Positions 48,618-60,800 of a stretch of DNA of 64,000 nt are shown here, one piece after another; within the stretch, counting starts at the first letter, position 1; each line of letters starts with the position of its first letter. The position numbers were made by a program, and so were the translations under genes. Origin of the DNA: Orobanche coerulescens. Its lineage: Eukaryota; Streptophyta; Magnoliopsida; Lamiales; Orobanchaceae. The stretch is from NCBI GenBank assembly GCA_033398695.1, contig CM065801.1, positions 102,169,170 through 102,233,169 of the forward strand, in the 5' to 3' direction. Below the pieces are notes generated by a model, which was not told the DNA's origin, did not search any database, and worked only from the letters and a program-made list of their open reading frames with translations.

Positions 48618-51600
48618 TGTAATACCCGTTTGTGAATTCATTGATTATCATTCAGTAATTTTCACTCAGAAATTTTTCGGTCAGTAATAATCATTCATCA
48701 GTCATATTCATTCAATTGTGATCACCATTCGGTGTATTTTAGAATCGTGTGTCAGTTGTTATTCGTCATTCATCACTGTTTGAGATCGAGATGAGAATAT
48801 TTTCATCATTGTCATCATATTTTGGTGGTATGTGTGTGAGGTAGCACACGCTACATACTCTTGTTAGCGCACGCTAATGGAGTATAGGTAGCGCACGCTA
48901 TAGCTCAGTATCAGTGCACGCTAGCGCAAGTGAGGCTGACAGTGCAGAAGGTACTGGGCTGATTTAGGAAATTCGTAGCGCACGCTATGAGTGGTAAGTA
49001 GCATACGCTAATTGTGCTGGCAACGCACGCTAAGGCATAAGAGTAGCGCACGCTAACGCAAGCAGGATAGAGGACAGTAGGTTCTGGACTCCAGTTGCTG
49101 GTATCGAACATCAGTTAGCGCACGCTAACATTTTGGGTTAACGCACGTTATCAGAAGGCATTAGCGTATGCTACCAAGTTCGTAGCGCACGCTAACGAAG
49201 CATTCAGAGCTCACTGAACTGCCCAGTAACCCGCTAGTGCACGCTAAATATCAGGACATAGCGCACACTAAACTGGGATTAGTATAAATTGGACAGTTCG
49301 GTCCAGTTTCGTCATTTTCACTTCTCTCTTCCTCCTCCCGTCGGTTTTGGGAGATTTTGTACTTTTGGTGAAGGGTTCTTCGATCTGGAACCACCTATCA
49401 TCATTTTCAAGCTTCTAAGTCGGATTAATCATCATTCAATCCTTTCCAACACACCAAATCAAGGTAAACATCTCTTGGATCTGGAATTTTGGAATTTGAG
49501 TGTTTTACTTCCGATTTCTTCAATTTAGCTTGATATTATGTTGGAATATGTTAGATATGGATTATCTACCTTGGATACATGTATTTCTATGGATTTATTG
49601 GTGTATATTTCGAAATTTTTGAATATTTGGAATTGTTCAAGAACACCTTGGGTGTTGACTTTGGAATTTTGGGGGTTTTCGACTAGATGTCATAATCTCG
49701 GATGAAGTGTTCCTATTGAATTATTAATGGTATTAATGAGATTTTGTTGGATTGAATCATTCATTGGAATTCGGTTTTCGGTATAATTAAGATTGAAGAT
49801 TGTTTACAACGTGTTTGTTAAATTGCCCCTAAGAGTTTTGGGTAGTGTTGTATCGACTTTTGAGTTGGTTGTGATCATGCTTGATTTGTATATTAAGCAA
49901 ATCGTTGGTATTTGTGTTATTCAAGGTTGTTCGAGCGGCTGAAAATTCCATTAAGGACATTGATCATGGAAGGACTTTCTCGCCTTCGGTTTGAGGCAAG
50001 TTTTATACTTGTACTAGTCAATGAGATTAATGTTATCATATATGTGTATGCATGTGTTGTATCATTACGAGACTTAGTCTCTTCATGAATTCATTGATAT
50101 TAGGGGATCGTTCGATACGATACTCTTCGACAATTATGCCAAATGTTATTATTGTTCATTAATGACCGGTTCAAGGCATTGGGATATTCGTTGTTAATGT
50201 TATTGTCAATAGCCGGTTCGCAGTATCGTTGTATCGATTGTTGTTGTTAATATTGATGACGATCTAAGACATTGTTGTAATCATTGTCATTAATGTTGGC
50301 ATCCTGTCATTCATATTATATCGGCCTATTGAAGGCATTGGCGTATTCATTCTCATCTTTGTCGTCGGTAACCGATTAAAGGTGTCGAGGTATTCATTGA
50401 GTCATTGTTATCGATTGGCCGTTCTAAGGCAATCGAAGTGTTCAACCATTCATGGGATCATTGTTATCGGTTGGCCATTCTAAGGCAATCGAGGTATTGA
50501 ATTATCCGCTGCATCATTGTTATCGGTTGACCATTCTAAGGCAATCGAGGTATTGAATTGGGGCTGTCGAGGATAGTTCACATCCGTTGTGTCGTTGTTA
50601 TCGATTGACCATTCTAAGGTAATCGAGGTATTGAATTGGGACCGCCGAGGACGGTGCCCATCCGTGAGTCATTGTTGTCGTGTTAGCCGACTCAAGGCAG
50701 CACACTATCATTCTCGTGAATTCGGTAATCTTGGGGATCATTGCCGTTTGTGATTAATTGTGTTTTGGAGGCTAGTCTTGGCTAGTGCTCGATGGATAAG
50801 TTTGGGGAGTTTGAAACCTTCGCGGTTGACTTCCCAACACCTATAGATCAGTAGGTCAACTGTCACTGGGTGATTTCATTATGGGTAAGTTTGGGGAGTT
50901 TGAAACCTTCGCGGTTGACTTCCCAACACCTACAATTCAGTAGGTCAACGGTCACTGGGTGATTTCATTATGGGTAAGTTTGGGGAGTTTGAAACCTTCG
51001 CGGTTGGATTCCCAACACCTACAGCTCAGTAGGTCAACGGCCATTGGATGGTTTCATTGTGATACGGCTTCGTGCTGTGGCTTCGGACCTTATTGTGATA
51101 CGGCTTCGTGCCGTGGCTTCGGCCCTTATTGATATAGCTTTGGGCTGTTTTGGCTTCAGGTGATTGTGTTGATTGACAGTTTCGGCTGAGTGGCTTTCAG
51201 GCCTTTGTAACACCTTGGTAATTTCATTGGAGCCTTCGGGCATCGTGATTTATAATTAATTCAGTTCTGGTTTGGTTCATGTCGTGTAATTTATTACGAT
51301 GTTATGTAATTATGATTCGCCGTTGGGCACTTATGTTCTAATCTGTTGAACAGTAATTAATAATATGCCGTGGGCATAGTGTTTCATGAATGCTCGATTC
51401 TTACCTTGGTTTGTGAGCATCTCGTATTATTATTATCATTGTACCGCTTCATTCTGCCTTTGGATGCATATCATGTTATACATGTATTTGATGTTCATTA
51501 TCTGGATGACTAACCCCGTGGGGGCGGAACATGTTTTCATGTTCTAGGTGCTTGCGAGGAGAGAGTTGAGACACGTGGGCATGATGAAGGCGACGAGGCA

Positions 51601-51885
51601 TTTGAGCGATACTAGTCTGAGATGTTCATGTTGGTCAGTCAGTTGTAGTGTTATCCAGTTTGTCAGTCATTGTCATTATGTATTACCCGAGCCTATGCTC
51701 GTAGATGTTGTTGTATTTTTATTTTGGCCATGTAGGCCCATCGTCGTCATTGAAATTCCTTACCAGAGGGACTGTGATCTCCCTTGTTGGTTAATTTGAT
51801 GTATTTTAGTCATGTTCGCCTGGTGGATCTCCTGACGTGGGGTCCACGGTACTGTAATAACCCAAAAGGATTTGGGGGTGATACA
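48618..51885 (+). repeat. 3' LTR of gypsy element 2
   Basis: It runs from TGTAATACCC to GTGATACA, 3268 bp, followed by GGGAA. It is collinear with the 5' LTR. The TATA box is at about 49281. Tandem repeats of the GGGTAAGTTTGGGGAG unit are at 50790-51050. Confidence 0.92.
48841..49275 (+). repeat. TAGCGCACGCTA cluster in the 3' LTR of gypsy 2
   Basis: About 14 copies match the positions in the 5' LTR. Individual copies differ between the LTRs by single changes, such as TAGTGCACGCTA, so each has decayed independently. Confidence 0.8.
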
Positions 51886-51890
51886 GGGAA

Positions 51891-53429
51891 CACCCCAGGC
51901 TACTGAGAAACTTCTCATGCTCTTCTACCAAGAGACAGATATTCTATTGTTGCTTCAAGAGAACTGGTTCATGTCCCATTTTAAACAAAATATGGACCAG
52001 TTCATCCTGCATAACATGGAGGGTGTATCTCTAGGAAAGACCCTTGGAAAGGAAGATCAAGTTGGAAAGGAAGAGAGAAGAGAAGGACAAAAATAAAAAG
52101 AAATTAGAATTGAAGAAGGTATGATTGTAGAAAAGGAGAGGAAGGAGTCGAAAAAGAACAGGAATAAGAAGGAGTCGAAAAACAAGAAGTAGAAGAAGTT
52201 GAAAAAGAAGAGAAGGAAGAAAAACAGGAAGGAGGAGTTGAAAAACAAGAAGAAAAAGAACAAGAATAAGTTGAAAAGGAAGATGAAGAAGAAGGAGAGA
52301 GGAAGGAAGATGAGAGAAGAAATGATGAAGTTGATGATCATGGTGCACCTGATCAAGCATCCAACTCTCACCAGTCATCAGAGGATGACAAGTCGGGAAC
52401 CCCAGACAAAACCCCCTCTAATCAGAAGGCAACTGATAGGAGCTTACCTTCATAAAATTAAACTATCAGGCGATCGGCTGCACATGAAGAATCAGGTGAA
52501 AATACTCTGTAGATAGTACCTGCAGTTCACGTATCACCTGCAGTGACTGATCTTATCAGACAGATTGTTGAAGAAACAGTTGACAGGCTTCTTGCAACTG
52601 AAGTCAAGCCTGGCCTACAGTCCGTCAATGTAAAGATGGACATCCTGATTAACAAGAAGGAACCTTACCCACCACCCTCAAACTCCAGAATGCCTCTTGG
52701 CATGGCTGATTTAATGTCTAGGGTGGAGGAGCAGCTAGCTACTATCATTGATGCTGGCAAAAAGGGGGAAGAGAAAGGAGAAGGTTTAGACATCAGGCAG
52801 GGGAAAGGCAGAGAAGAATCAGCAAGACAAGACCTCCCTCTTCTACAGGCAGGAACCTCCCACCTCAAAAGAAAAGAACTTGCTGCACCATCAGACCCAC
52901 CTGCAGCCAGAAGAAAGAGAATTGGCTATGAACTTGAGGTGAGGAATCAATAGGAAGGTATGGAACTTCAATATGTTGAAGAGAACCTACCTGTAGAGGC
53001 AACGCCATTGTGGGGAAGTGCCAGGAAGCAATTTATAGAGAAATACTATCACTGGGAGATGCTTTAGGACAAAGACTACAACAAACTTTTATCAACTTCA
53101 TAGATATGAACATTCCAAAACTCTGGGCAGTTTTGAAGAAGTATGCTGTGAAGAACTTCAATGCCTATCCAATGATTCCTGATTTCAGACCTGAAGAAGC
53201 ACCCACCCTGATGAACAATGAACTTGATGATATGGCTCTTCAGGAAGAGATCAGAGAGCTCTGCGTTGAAAATAATTTTACAACTCCAGAGCACCAAGAG
53301 TTTGCTTCATTGGTTATCAAAACAAAATATGGGTTCACCCCAGTAACCAAAAGACCAATTGGAGCCAAGCTATTATAGACACTCCCTCCAGCGAGGCTCA
53401 GAGGAAGAGGAAGAGGGAGAGGAAGATAA
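51891..53429 (+). pseudogene. Copia A extra ORF, C-terminal part
   Basis: It resumes exactly where copia B continues (ATEKLLMLFYQETDILLL and NWFMSHFKQNMDQF). A purine-rich tract (about 52020-52330) encodes Glu/Asp/Lys runs and is out of frame in places. Next come 52543-52953 (leucine-rich coiled coil, then basic KRKELAA, RRKRIGYE) and 53010-53378. After an in-frame TAG the frame ends in RLRGRGRGRGR (stop 53427-53429), an Arg/Gly tail typical of nucleic-acid binding. Stops and several frame changes make it a pseudogene. The tail shows what the off-window end of the copia B protein may look like. Confidence 0.75.
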
Positions 53430-53678
53430 ATTTACTTGTAATTTTATTTTGTAATTTACTTGTAAATTTTGTAATACTTGTAATTTTTACTTGTATTTTG
53501 TTTCATTCAACTGCACTGTAATGTAAACATCAATAAAATTTTATAACAGTCCCTTGAATGACAACCACTAGTTGTATCAGAAAGACTGAGTTTTTACTTG
53601 TGTCTTGCACTTTATTTTGCGCAGACTTGTTTACATTTGAAATGCTTTAGTTTTGCCATCATCAAAATAGGGGGAATT
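53430..53678 (+). other. Copia A 3' untranslated region and polypurine tract
   Basis: Sequence rich in TTGTAATTTT-like short repeats is followed by CATCAAAATAGGGGGAATT (about 53658-53677), the polypurine tract. No gene is seen. Confidence 0.7.
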
Positions 53679-54643
53679 TATTAGTAATACCTATTAGATT
53701 TTGATGATGTCATCCCTGTATTATGAATTATTCAAATGTATTCATCTAAAATACTTGGCATTGTAAAGAAGAACCAAATGAGTATCTTCTATAGGCCTTA
53801 AAAAGTTAGGCTAAGTTTTGAGTGTTGATGAGTAACAAAATCGACTAAGTATAGAGCTGCCTTTTATCAGAGAAGTTTATAGGCAAATTCATTATCAGAG
53901 AAGTTTTGGTAAATGCAAAACATCATAGAGGATTAACCAAAACTAAGTTGCAGTCAAGTTCTGAATAAGGCGATACATCAGACAAGTTTTGTTCAACGCA
54001 GAATATCAGAGAGGTTTTACCAAAATCCATCTACAGTCCAGTCATCAGACGAGATATGGTCAACATAAATATCAAGCTGACGTTTGACCGTCAGAACAGA
54101 GAAAATTGATCACGCCAGAGAACTTCAGAGCAGAGAACTTTATATCAGAGAAGTTTCATCAGAGAAGGTTGACCGCACATCACACAGGTTTGACCAAGAA
54201 ATATCAGATAAGTTCTCAAGTCAAGATATCATCCAAGTTCAAGACACTCAGTCCACGTCAGCAAGCGTTGAAAGTCAACAATTACGGAAAGCCACATGCA
54301 GACGTAAGGAGACAAACTGGAAAGATTCCCGGAAATCTAGGAATAAAATATTCCTTGAGATCCGCATTCTGAAGACTTAAGATTATTCTAATCAAGAATA
54401 ACGACGCTAACAAAAGAAGTCTTTCAAACGGTCGGAATTGAAAAAGGGGAATCAAGTCGTGCAACGGAATGCTAAGATAAACACTAAAGTCCACTCTCCA
54501 ACGGACGGATTTGTTACAGTGATGCAACGGATTCGTACTATAAATATTTGAAGATCAGAATTGAGCAAAGTATGATGCGAACAATACTTACAAGCGATCA
54601 AAGCAATCAAAGCAATCAAAGAAAACAAATAGCATCGTGAAAG
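53679..54643 (+). repeat. 3' LTR of copia A, truncated by copia B
   Basis: It starts TATTAGTAATACC (the expected TG has become TA), directly after the polypurine tract. It aligns with the copia B 5' LTR until GCATCGTGAAAG (54643), which in B is at about 55490, so some 570 bp of A's LTR must lie beyond the right end of copia B. The TATA box TATAAATA is at 54539-54546. Confidence 0.85.
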
Positions 54644-56060
54644 TGTAAGGAATACTTGTTAGATTTTGATGATGTCATTAATATAAAATCAAATGTTTAT
54701 TACTTGGCAAAAATGTAAGGAAGAACCAAATGAGTATCTTCCATAGGCCAAATATGTTAAGTATAAAACTTGGCAAAATGTAAAGAAGAACCAAATGAGT
54801 ATCTTCTGTAGGCCAAAAATTAGTTAGGCTAAAATCGGCTAAGTACTGAGTACAGCTAAGTTCATCAGAGAGGATCAGTCGAGTCGAGTCAGAGTAGTTC
54901 TGGTCAACACAATTTATCAGAGAAGTTTGACCAGACTGCAGCCAAGGTACCTCAGACAAGTCACCTGATCAGATAAGTCACAAACAGTGAACATCAGAGA
55001 GGTCCAGACTGCAGAGATGTTAGCTGCTCATCAGCCTAGTCGAAGTCAGCCAAGTACTCCAAGTCCACGTCAGCATGCGTTGAAAAGTCAAGTATTACGG
55101 AAAGTCACATGCAACGTGAAGAGACAAATTGGAGTGATTCCCGCAAGAGATATGAATTAAAAAAAGCTATCCAGACCCACCTTGAAGACTTTAAATGTTG
55201 TATAATCAAAAGATTCGGCACATCACATGCAGAGTCTTCACAATGGTCGGAAGATAGAATAAAATAATGGGAATCCAGCCTTGCAACGTTCAGAAAGATT
55301 AAACAAAGAAGTCTCCCTCCAACGGACGGATTTGTTCAAAAGATTTGCAACGGCTACAAGGAAAAAGCTCAGAGATCGTGACCTATATATATATATCCGA
55401 AGATTTGAAACTGAGCAATCATCGGTGCGAAGATACTTTCAAGCGATCAAAGCATTCAAGCAATCAAAAAGCAATCTATAGCATCGTGAAAAGAGCGGTT
55501 CTAAAAGTTCATACTTAAAGAAGCTCTTAGTTGGAGAAGACAAAAACTCTTGTCTATAATCCTGACTTCGGGGTACTTCACTGGTTGAAGTTAGAGACTA
55601 TAAAGGCATCCGAGGATCGAGGATCAAGAGGTGCAAGGCAGTCAAGTGTGGTACAACGGCACGGATTTCCACTGGTTGGAAGCTATTGTAGTTTTGTTGG
55701 AATCACTGTAATATTTATCACTGGTTGAGAATTATAGTGAATTCATCTCCAACTGGTTTGGAGAAAAGTGGATTAGTAGAGGATTACCCCACCTCTGAGA
55801 CCACTATAATCGCCTGCGTTCTTTACTGTTTTATTGCATCATACTTTAACTGCTGCATTCATTGTTAAGTGTTTCATTAGTTGCTTTCTATTCGCCATCA
55901 GCTGACTTCCGCATATATTAAAGAACAAACGACTCCAAGTCATTTGTTTACCTATTAGCTGAAGAAACTCACTCTTCGTGAAAAAGAGTTTAAGAGTTTC
56001 TACAAGTCTATTCACCCCCCCCCCCCTCTAGACTTGTACCTGGACGACTTGTGACCTACA
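54644..56060 (+). repeat. 5' LTR of copia B
   Basis: It runs from TGTAAGGAATAC to GACCTACA, 1417 bp. TATA is at 55384-55396 (TATATATATATAT). A run of 13-14 cytosines lies near 56017-56030, close to the end of U5. The primer site follows two bases after the LTR. Confidence 0.88.
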
Positions 56061-56062
56061 AG

Positions 56063-56078
56063 TGGTATCAGAGCGGTT
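56063..56078 (+). other. Primer binding site of copia B
   Basis: TGGTATCAGAGCGGTT matches the initiator tRNA-Met primer site (TGGTATCAGAGC) perfectly over 12 bases. Confidence 0.92.
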
Positions 56079-56139
56079 GGTTCATTTATTTCACGAACCA
56101 GATCTATATCAAGGAATATATCTTTACTCTCATTTTATA

Positions 56140-57818
56140 ATGGAACACATTCATTCTAGACTCCCTGTATTTTCAGTTGACGAGTATGATCTGTGGAAGA
56201 TAAGGATGCAGGCACACTTATCTTCGATTCATGACGACATGTGGTGCATCATAGAGGATGGTCCATTCATCTTCGAGAAGGACAACACAGCAGAGGAGAT
56301 CGCAGCAGGGAAGCCAGAGAAGATTCCTAAGAAGAGGACAGAGCTGACTCCCGAAGAAAGAAAATTGGCCAATCTTGATAACCGGGCCAGAGATGTATTA
56401 TATCGGACTCTTGACAAATCCACCATGGTCAAGATCAAGAACTGCAAGAATGCCAAGGAAATCTGGGACACATTAGCTTTAATGTGTGAGGGAACGGAGC
56501 TAATCAAAGAAAATAAATTGTCAATCGCCATTCAAAAGTTTGACAATTTCAAAATGAAGAACGGCGAATCCATAGATCAAGTGGACACAAGGTTCACTGA
56601 GATTATTAATGAGATCAATTCCCTCGGCAAAACCTATGGCAATAGAAAAATGGCACTGAAGGTTCTCAGATCTCTCAACCCTGAATGGAGCATGAAGGCC
56701 GTGGCCATGAGAGAGTCCAAGGACCTGAATAAGATAAAGATCCAAGAGCTGTTCTCTGATCTGAAGGCTTATGAGTTCGAGCTTCCAAGTTCATCCTCAA
56801 CTGAGCCTGCAGAGAAGGGAATCGCATTTGCAGCCGAGTCCCCTGCCAAGAGCCTATCTGATGTAAAACCTCCAAATCCACTAGATTTTGAGGAAGAAAT
56901 GGCGTTTATAATGCAAAGGTTCAGTAACTTTAGAAAGAACTACTCCAAATACAACAAAAATTATAAGGAGAATCCAAGAAGGAACCAGAAGGCTAGAAGC
57001 TGGAAAGTAGAGTGCTACAACTGTCACAAGACCGGACACATCCAAATGGACTGTCCTGAGATCAAGAAGGACGAAACCAAGAAGGAGGTGGGCAGAAAAG
57101 AAGATAGAAGAAAGGCCCTCATCGGAGAAGACCAGGAGCATGTCGAATCAAGCAGCGGATTCTTTTCTGATGAAGATGAAGAGTATGACTGCCTGATGGC
57201 AAACCTAGCTGATGAAGAGGTAACTTCTAAACCCACCGGTTCAAATAATAGCTCAGCCATGTCACAAGATATGGATCTACACGAATCGGTAAATCAGTTA
57301 TTTAAAGATTTTGAAACACTCAAATCTGCACACCAAAGTATCAATGAGAGAAGACTCAGCTGCAAGATGAGAATAGGCAGCTGAAAAATGATTTCGAAAA
57401 ACTCAGCCTAGATCTGAATAAGGTTGAGATAACTGCAGCTGACTTTAAAAACAAGGCTGATATTAATACAGCTGAGATAAACAGACTAACCATTTTACTT
57501 AAAGAAAAATCAGCTGCACTTGCTCATGCCAAAGCTGAGTTTACTAAGCTGTCACAGGTAAATAAGACTCAGGCACAGGAAATAACCTTCGTGAAGGCGT
57601 CTTCAACCCTGGAAGAATTGTGTACCAATAAAAGGCCACTATATTCCAAATCAGGCCTTGGATATGATCCTCACACTCCCTCTAGTTCTAAAAGAAATTT
57701 TATCAAGGGAGAAACAATTGTCTCGACTGTTGAGCCTACATATAAACCGATATTTAAAAACAGGCAATGCCTAAGTCACATGTCTAGCCGCAATCGGGTT
57801 ACACAAGGCACCACCTAG
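56140..57818 (+). pseudogene. gag: Copia B gag
   Basis: The first ATG after the primer site is 56140; a longer in-frame reading upstream would begin inside the primer site and is rejected. The capsid region has DLWKIRMQAHL, CKNAKEIWDTL and LRSLNPEW. One zinc knuckle, CYNCHKTGHIQMDC, lies at about 57013-57054. A frameshift near 57355 continues as a coiled coil with heptad-like leucines to TAG 57816-57818. Gag of the copia A/B family; inactive only by this frameshift and the later stop. Confidence 0.9.
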
Positions 57819-60800
57819 ACAGCGACTAGGCAATGGCCTGTGCAAAAGCAAAGAAATTTGCATAACATGCCCACTATTACCAACAACTCCCTAAAAATAG
57901 ATTTCAAAATGGGAGGGGCAGATGGAAACCACAAGGTTATTCCAATTTACAAAATGAACAAGTGTGGAGACCTCAAAGATTCAATAAATGGTTTCAGCTA
58001 AGATTTAGACATGGACCACACTATCAACATTTTGAGGAATATCCAGTATACAATCCCAACAGGAGATTCAGACCTCGACCTTACACACCTTATGAGGGTT
58101 ATAACAATAATAACTACTTTCACAATCCAAGGAGAAATCAATTCTCCAGGAAACCAGCTAACCCCAAAGGACCCACACAGATTTGGGTACCTAAATCTCT
58201 GCTTGTCTGATTGCAGAAAAGGTGGAAGGACTACAACCACATCTCCACAAGCTCAAATTTTGGAGGTGAAGAATGGTTTGTAGACTCTGGATGCTCGAGG
58301 CATATGACCGGGAACAAGAAGATGTTGTCCAAATACACCAAAGAAAGGGGTCCCGATGTAACCTTTGGAGATAGCTCTAGAGGACAAACAAAGGGCTTTG
58401 GAGAGCTGCACCGAGGAAATATTGTGATATCCAAAGTTCATTATGTCAAAGGGCTCAAGTACAACCTCCTGAGCATAAGCCAGTTCTGTGACGAGAAGAA
58501 CCTAGTAGTCTTCACCATCTGAAAATGTATGGTGATAGACATCTTATCTGGAGAAGTAAAGCTACAAGGTTTCAGAAGGAGAGATGTATATATGATTGAT
58601 TTGAACACAGGAACACCCAACTCCTGTTTTTTATCCAAGACAGTAGCTGAGAATGGATGGATGTGGCACAAAAGATTATGTCACCTGAACTTCAAAGCCA
58701 TCAACAAGATTAGTTCTCAGAAGCTGGTCATAGGACTTCCAAATGAAGCATTCAAGAAGGAAGCGCTTTGTGATGCATGTCAGAAAGGAAAGCAGACCAG
58801 AGCATCGTTCAAGCCAGTCCAGCCTACAACTCTCACAACAAGGATCTTAGATCTACTCCACATGGATCTATTTGGTCCTATCAAGCCAAGGACTCTGAGC
58901 GGCCGAAAGCATGCACTTGTAATAGTAGATGATTATTCAAGGTACACTTGGATTATCTTCCTATATAAGAAAAGTGAAACCTTGACCAAGCTACCTGAGC
59001 TGCTGAGAAGGATCCAGAATGAGAAATCCCAATCCATCATCATGATCAGATCAGATAGAGGAGGAGAGTTTCTCAACAAGGCGATAACTGATTACAACGA
59101 TCAGAATGGGATCCAGCATGAGCTCTCTACAGCCAGGACGCCACAGCAGAATGGTGTTGCTGAAAGAAGAAACAGAACCCTGAAGGAAGCAGCAAGGTCC
59201 ATGATTGCGATGGACTCGCCTAAAAGGTTCGGGTGAAGTCATCAACACACTGTCACACCCATAACAGGAGTATGATAGTAGGGAGACATGGCAAAACTCC
59301 CTATGAGGTTTGGAATAATAGAACTCCCACTGTTGCTTACTTTCACGTTTTTGGTTGTAAGTGTTTCATCCACAACAACGGTAAAACACAACTAAATGCC
59401 TTTGATGCTAAAACTGGTGACGGTCTCTTTATGGGATATTCTCAAAGAAGCAAGGCATATAGAGTTTTTAATAAAAGAACCTTAGTTGTGGAGGAAACAC
59501 CCCATGTTGTTTTTGATGAATCTACTGTTGAGTACAGGAAGCAAGTTGAGCTAATTGAGAACAAGTTCAAGTCAGCGACCCTTGAAGAAGTCATTGTACA
59601 TGACACTGGAATGGTGGACTCACTGCATCAAAGATGATGATCCAAACTGGCCAAGACCCAAGCTGCGGACTGCAGATCACCGAACCTATCTGATCCAGTT
59701 GCCGCTGATGAAGACCCAGCCGTAGCTGACAAAGACTCATCTGCAGATCAGAACCAACCTGCAGATGACAAGACGGTAGCTGATCCAGTTGCAGACCAGA
59801 ACCCAGCTGATGCAGAAAACCACCAAGGCAATCCAACAGGGGGAACAAACCCAGAAGAGGACGACATTCCCAAGTGGCTCAAGGATCACCCAATTCAGCA
59901 AATCATCGGAAAGTTGACTGATGGAGTTAAGACAAGACAGTCAACGCTACCAGCAGGAATAGCTATGTTCTCATGCTTTATGTCACAAATAGAACCAAAA
60001 ACTACATAACAAGCCCTAGAAGATTACTCTTGGATTAATGCCATGCAAGAGGAATTGGAGCAGATGGAAAGAAACAAAGTTTGGGAACTAACAGACAGAC
60101 CTGATCACAAGAAAGTTATTGGCACCAAATGGGTGTACAAAAATAAGAGTGATGAAGATGGAGCTGTTGTTAGGAATAAGGCCAGACTTGTAGCAAAAGG
60201 TTATGCACAGTGTGAAGGAATAGATTTTGATGAAACCTATGCACCCATTGCAATATTAGAGGCCATCAGACTATTCCTCGCATATGCTGCATTCAAGGAC
60301 TTTGAAGTATATCAAATGGATGTAAAGAGTGCTTTTCTAAATGGAATCCTAGAAGAAGAAGTCTATGTAGAGCAACCCCCAGGTTTTGTCAAAGGAGACA
60401 AAGTCTATAAGCTGTTAAAGGCTCTCTATGGACTTAAGCAAGCACCGAGAGCGTGGTATGAAACATTGTCTGTGTTTCTTGAGAAAAATGGTTTTTCCAA
60501 AGGGAAAGTGGACAAAACCCTATTCAGAGTGGAGCACGAAGGCCACATATTAATAGTCCAGATATATGTGGATGACATCATATTCGGATCAACCAATCCA
60601 GAGCTACGCGAGAAATTCTCCAATCTCATGCAAGGAGAATTTGAGATGAGTATGATGGGAAAGCTTAACTTCTTTCTTGGACTACAAGTTAAGCAGATGG
60701 AAAAAGGAATTTTCATCAATCAAGCTAAGTATACCAAAGATCTGATCAAGAGATATGGAATGGAATCAGCCAAGCCAGCAAGAATTCCTATGAGCACTAG

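Larger units (their letters stand above)
17911..51885 (+). mobile_element. Gypsy element 2, non-autonomous Tekay-like, gag only, with nested insertions
   Basis: The parts are a 5' LTR (17911-21225), primer site and leader (21226-21468), copia C insertion (21469-46029), gag (46511-47758), an 859-bp non-coding stretch and a 3' LTR (48618-51885). The TSD GGGAA is exact at 17906-17910 and 51886-51890. Without copia C the interior is only about 2.8 kb. There is no protease, RT or integrase, only the final codons of pol before the polypurine tract. This matches elements described as TR-GAG. Confidence 0.92.
10975..54643 (+). mobile_element. Copia element A, SIRE/Maximus-like, in three visible pieces
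   Basis: The pieces are 10975-13350 (integrase end, RT, RNase H), 16170-17910 (first part of the extra ORF) and 51886-54643 (rest of the ORF and a truncated 3' LTR). The same order of parts is found uninterrupted in copia B, which confirms the joins. Interruptions are a solo LTR and gypsy element 2, both with exact TSDs. The 5' half is left of the window, beyond gypsy element 1. The 3' LTR is cut at 54643 by copia B. Confidence 0.85.

Noticed and set aside
52031..52378. Minus-strand Leu/Phe-rich open frames
   Set aside because: They are the antisense of the purine-rich tract that encodes Glu/Lys runs in the copia A extra ORF.
56062..56139. Upstream extension of copia B gag
   Set aside because: It would begin at GTG inside the primer binding site; the first ATG is at 56140.
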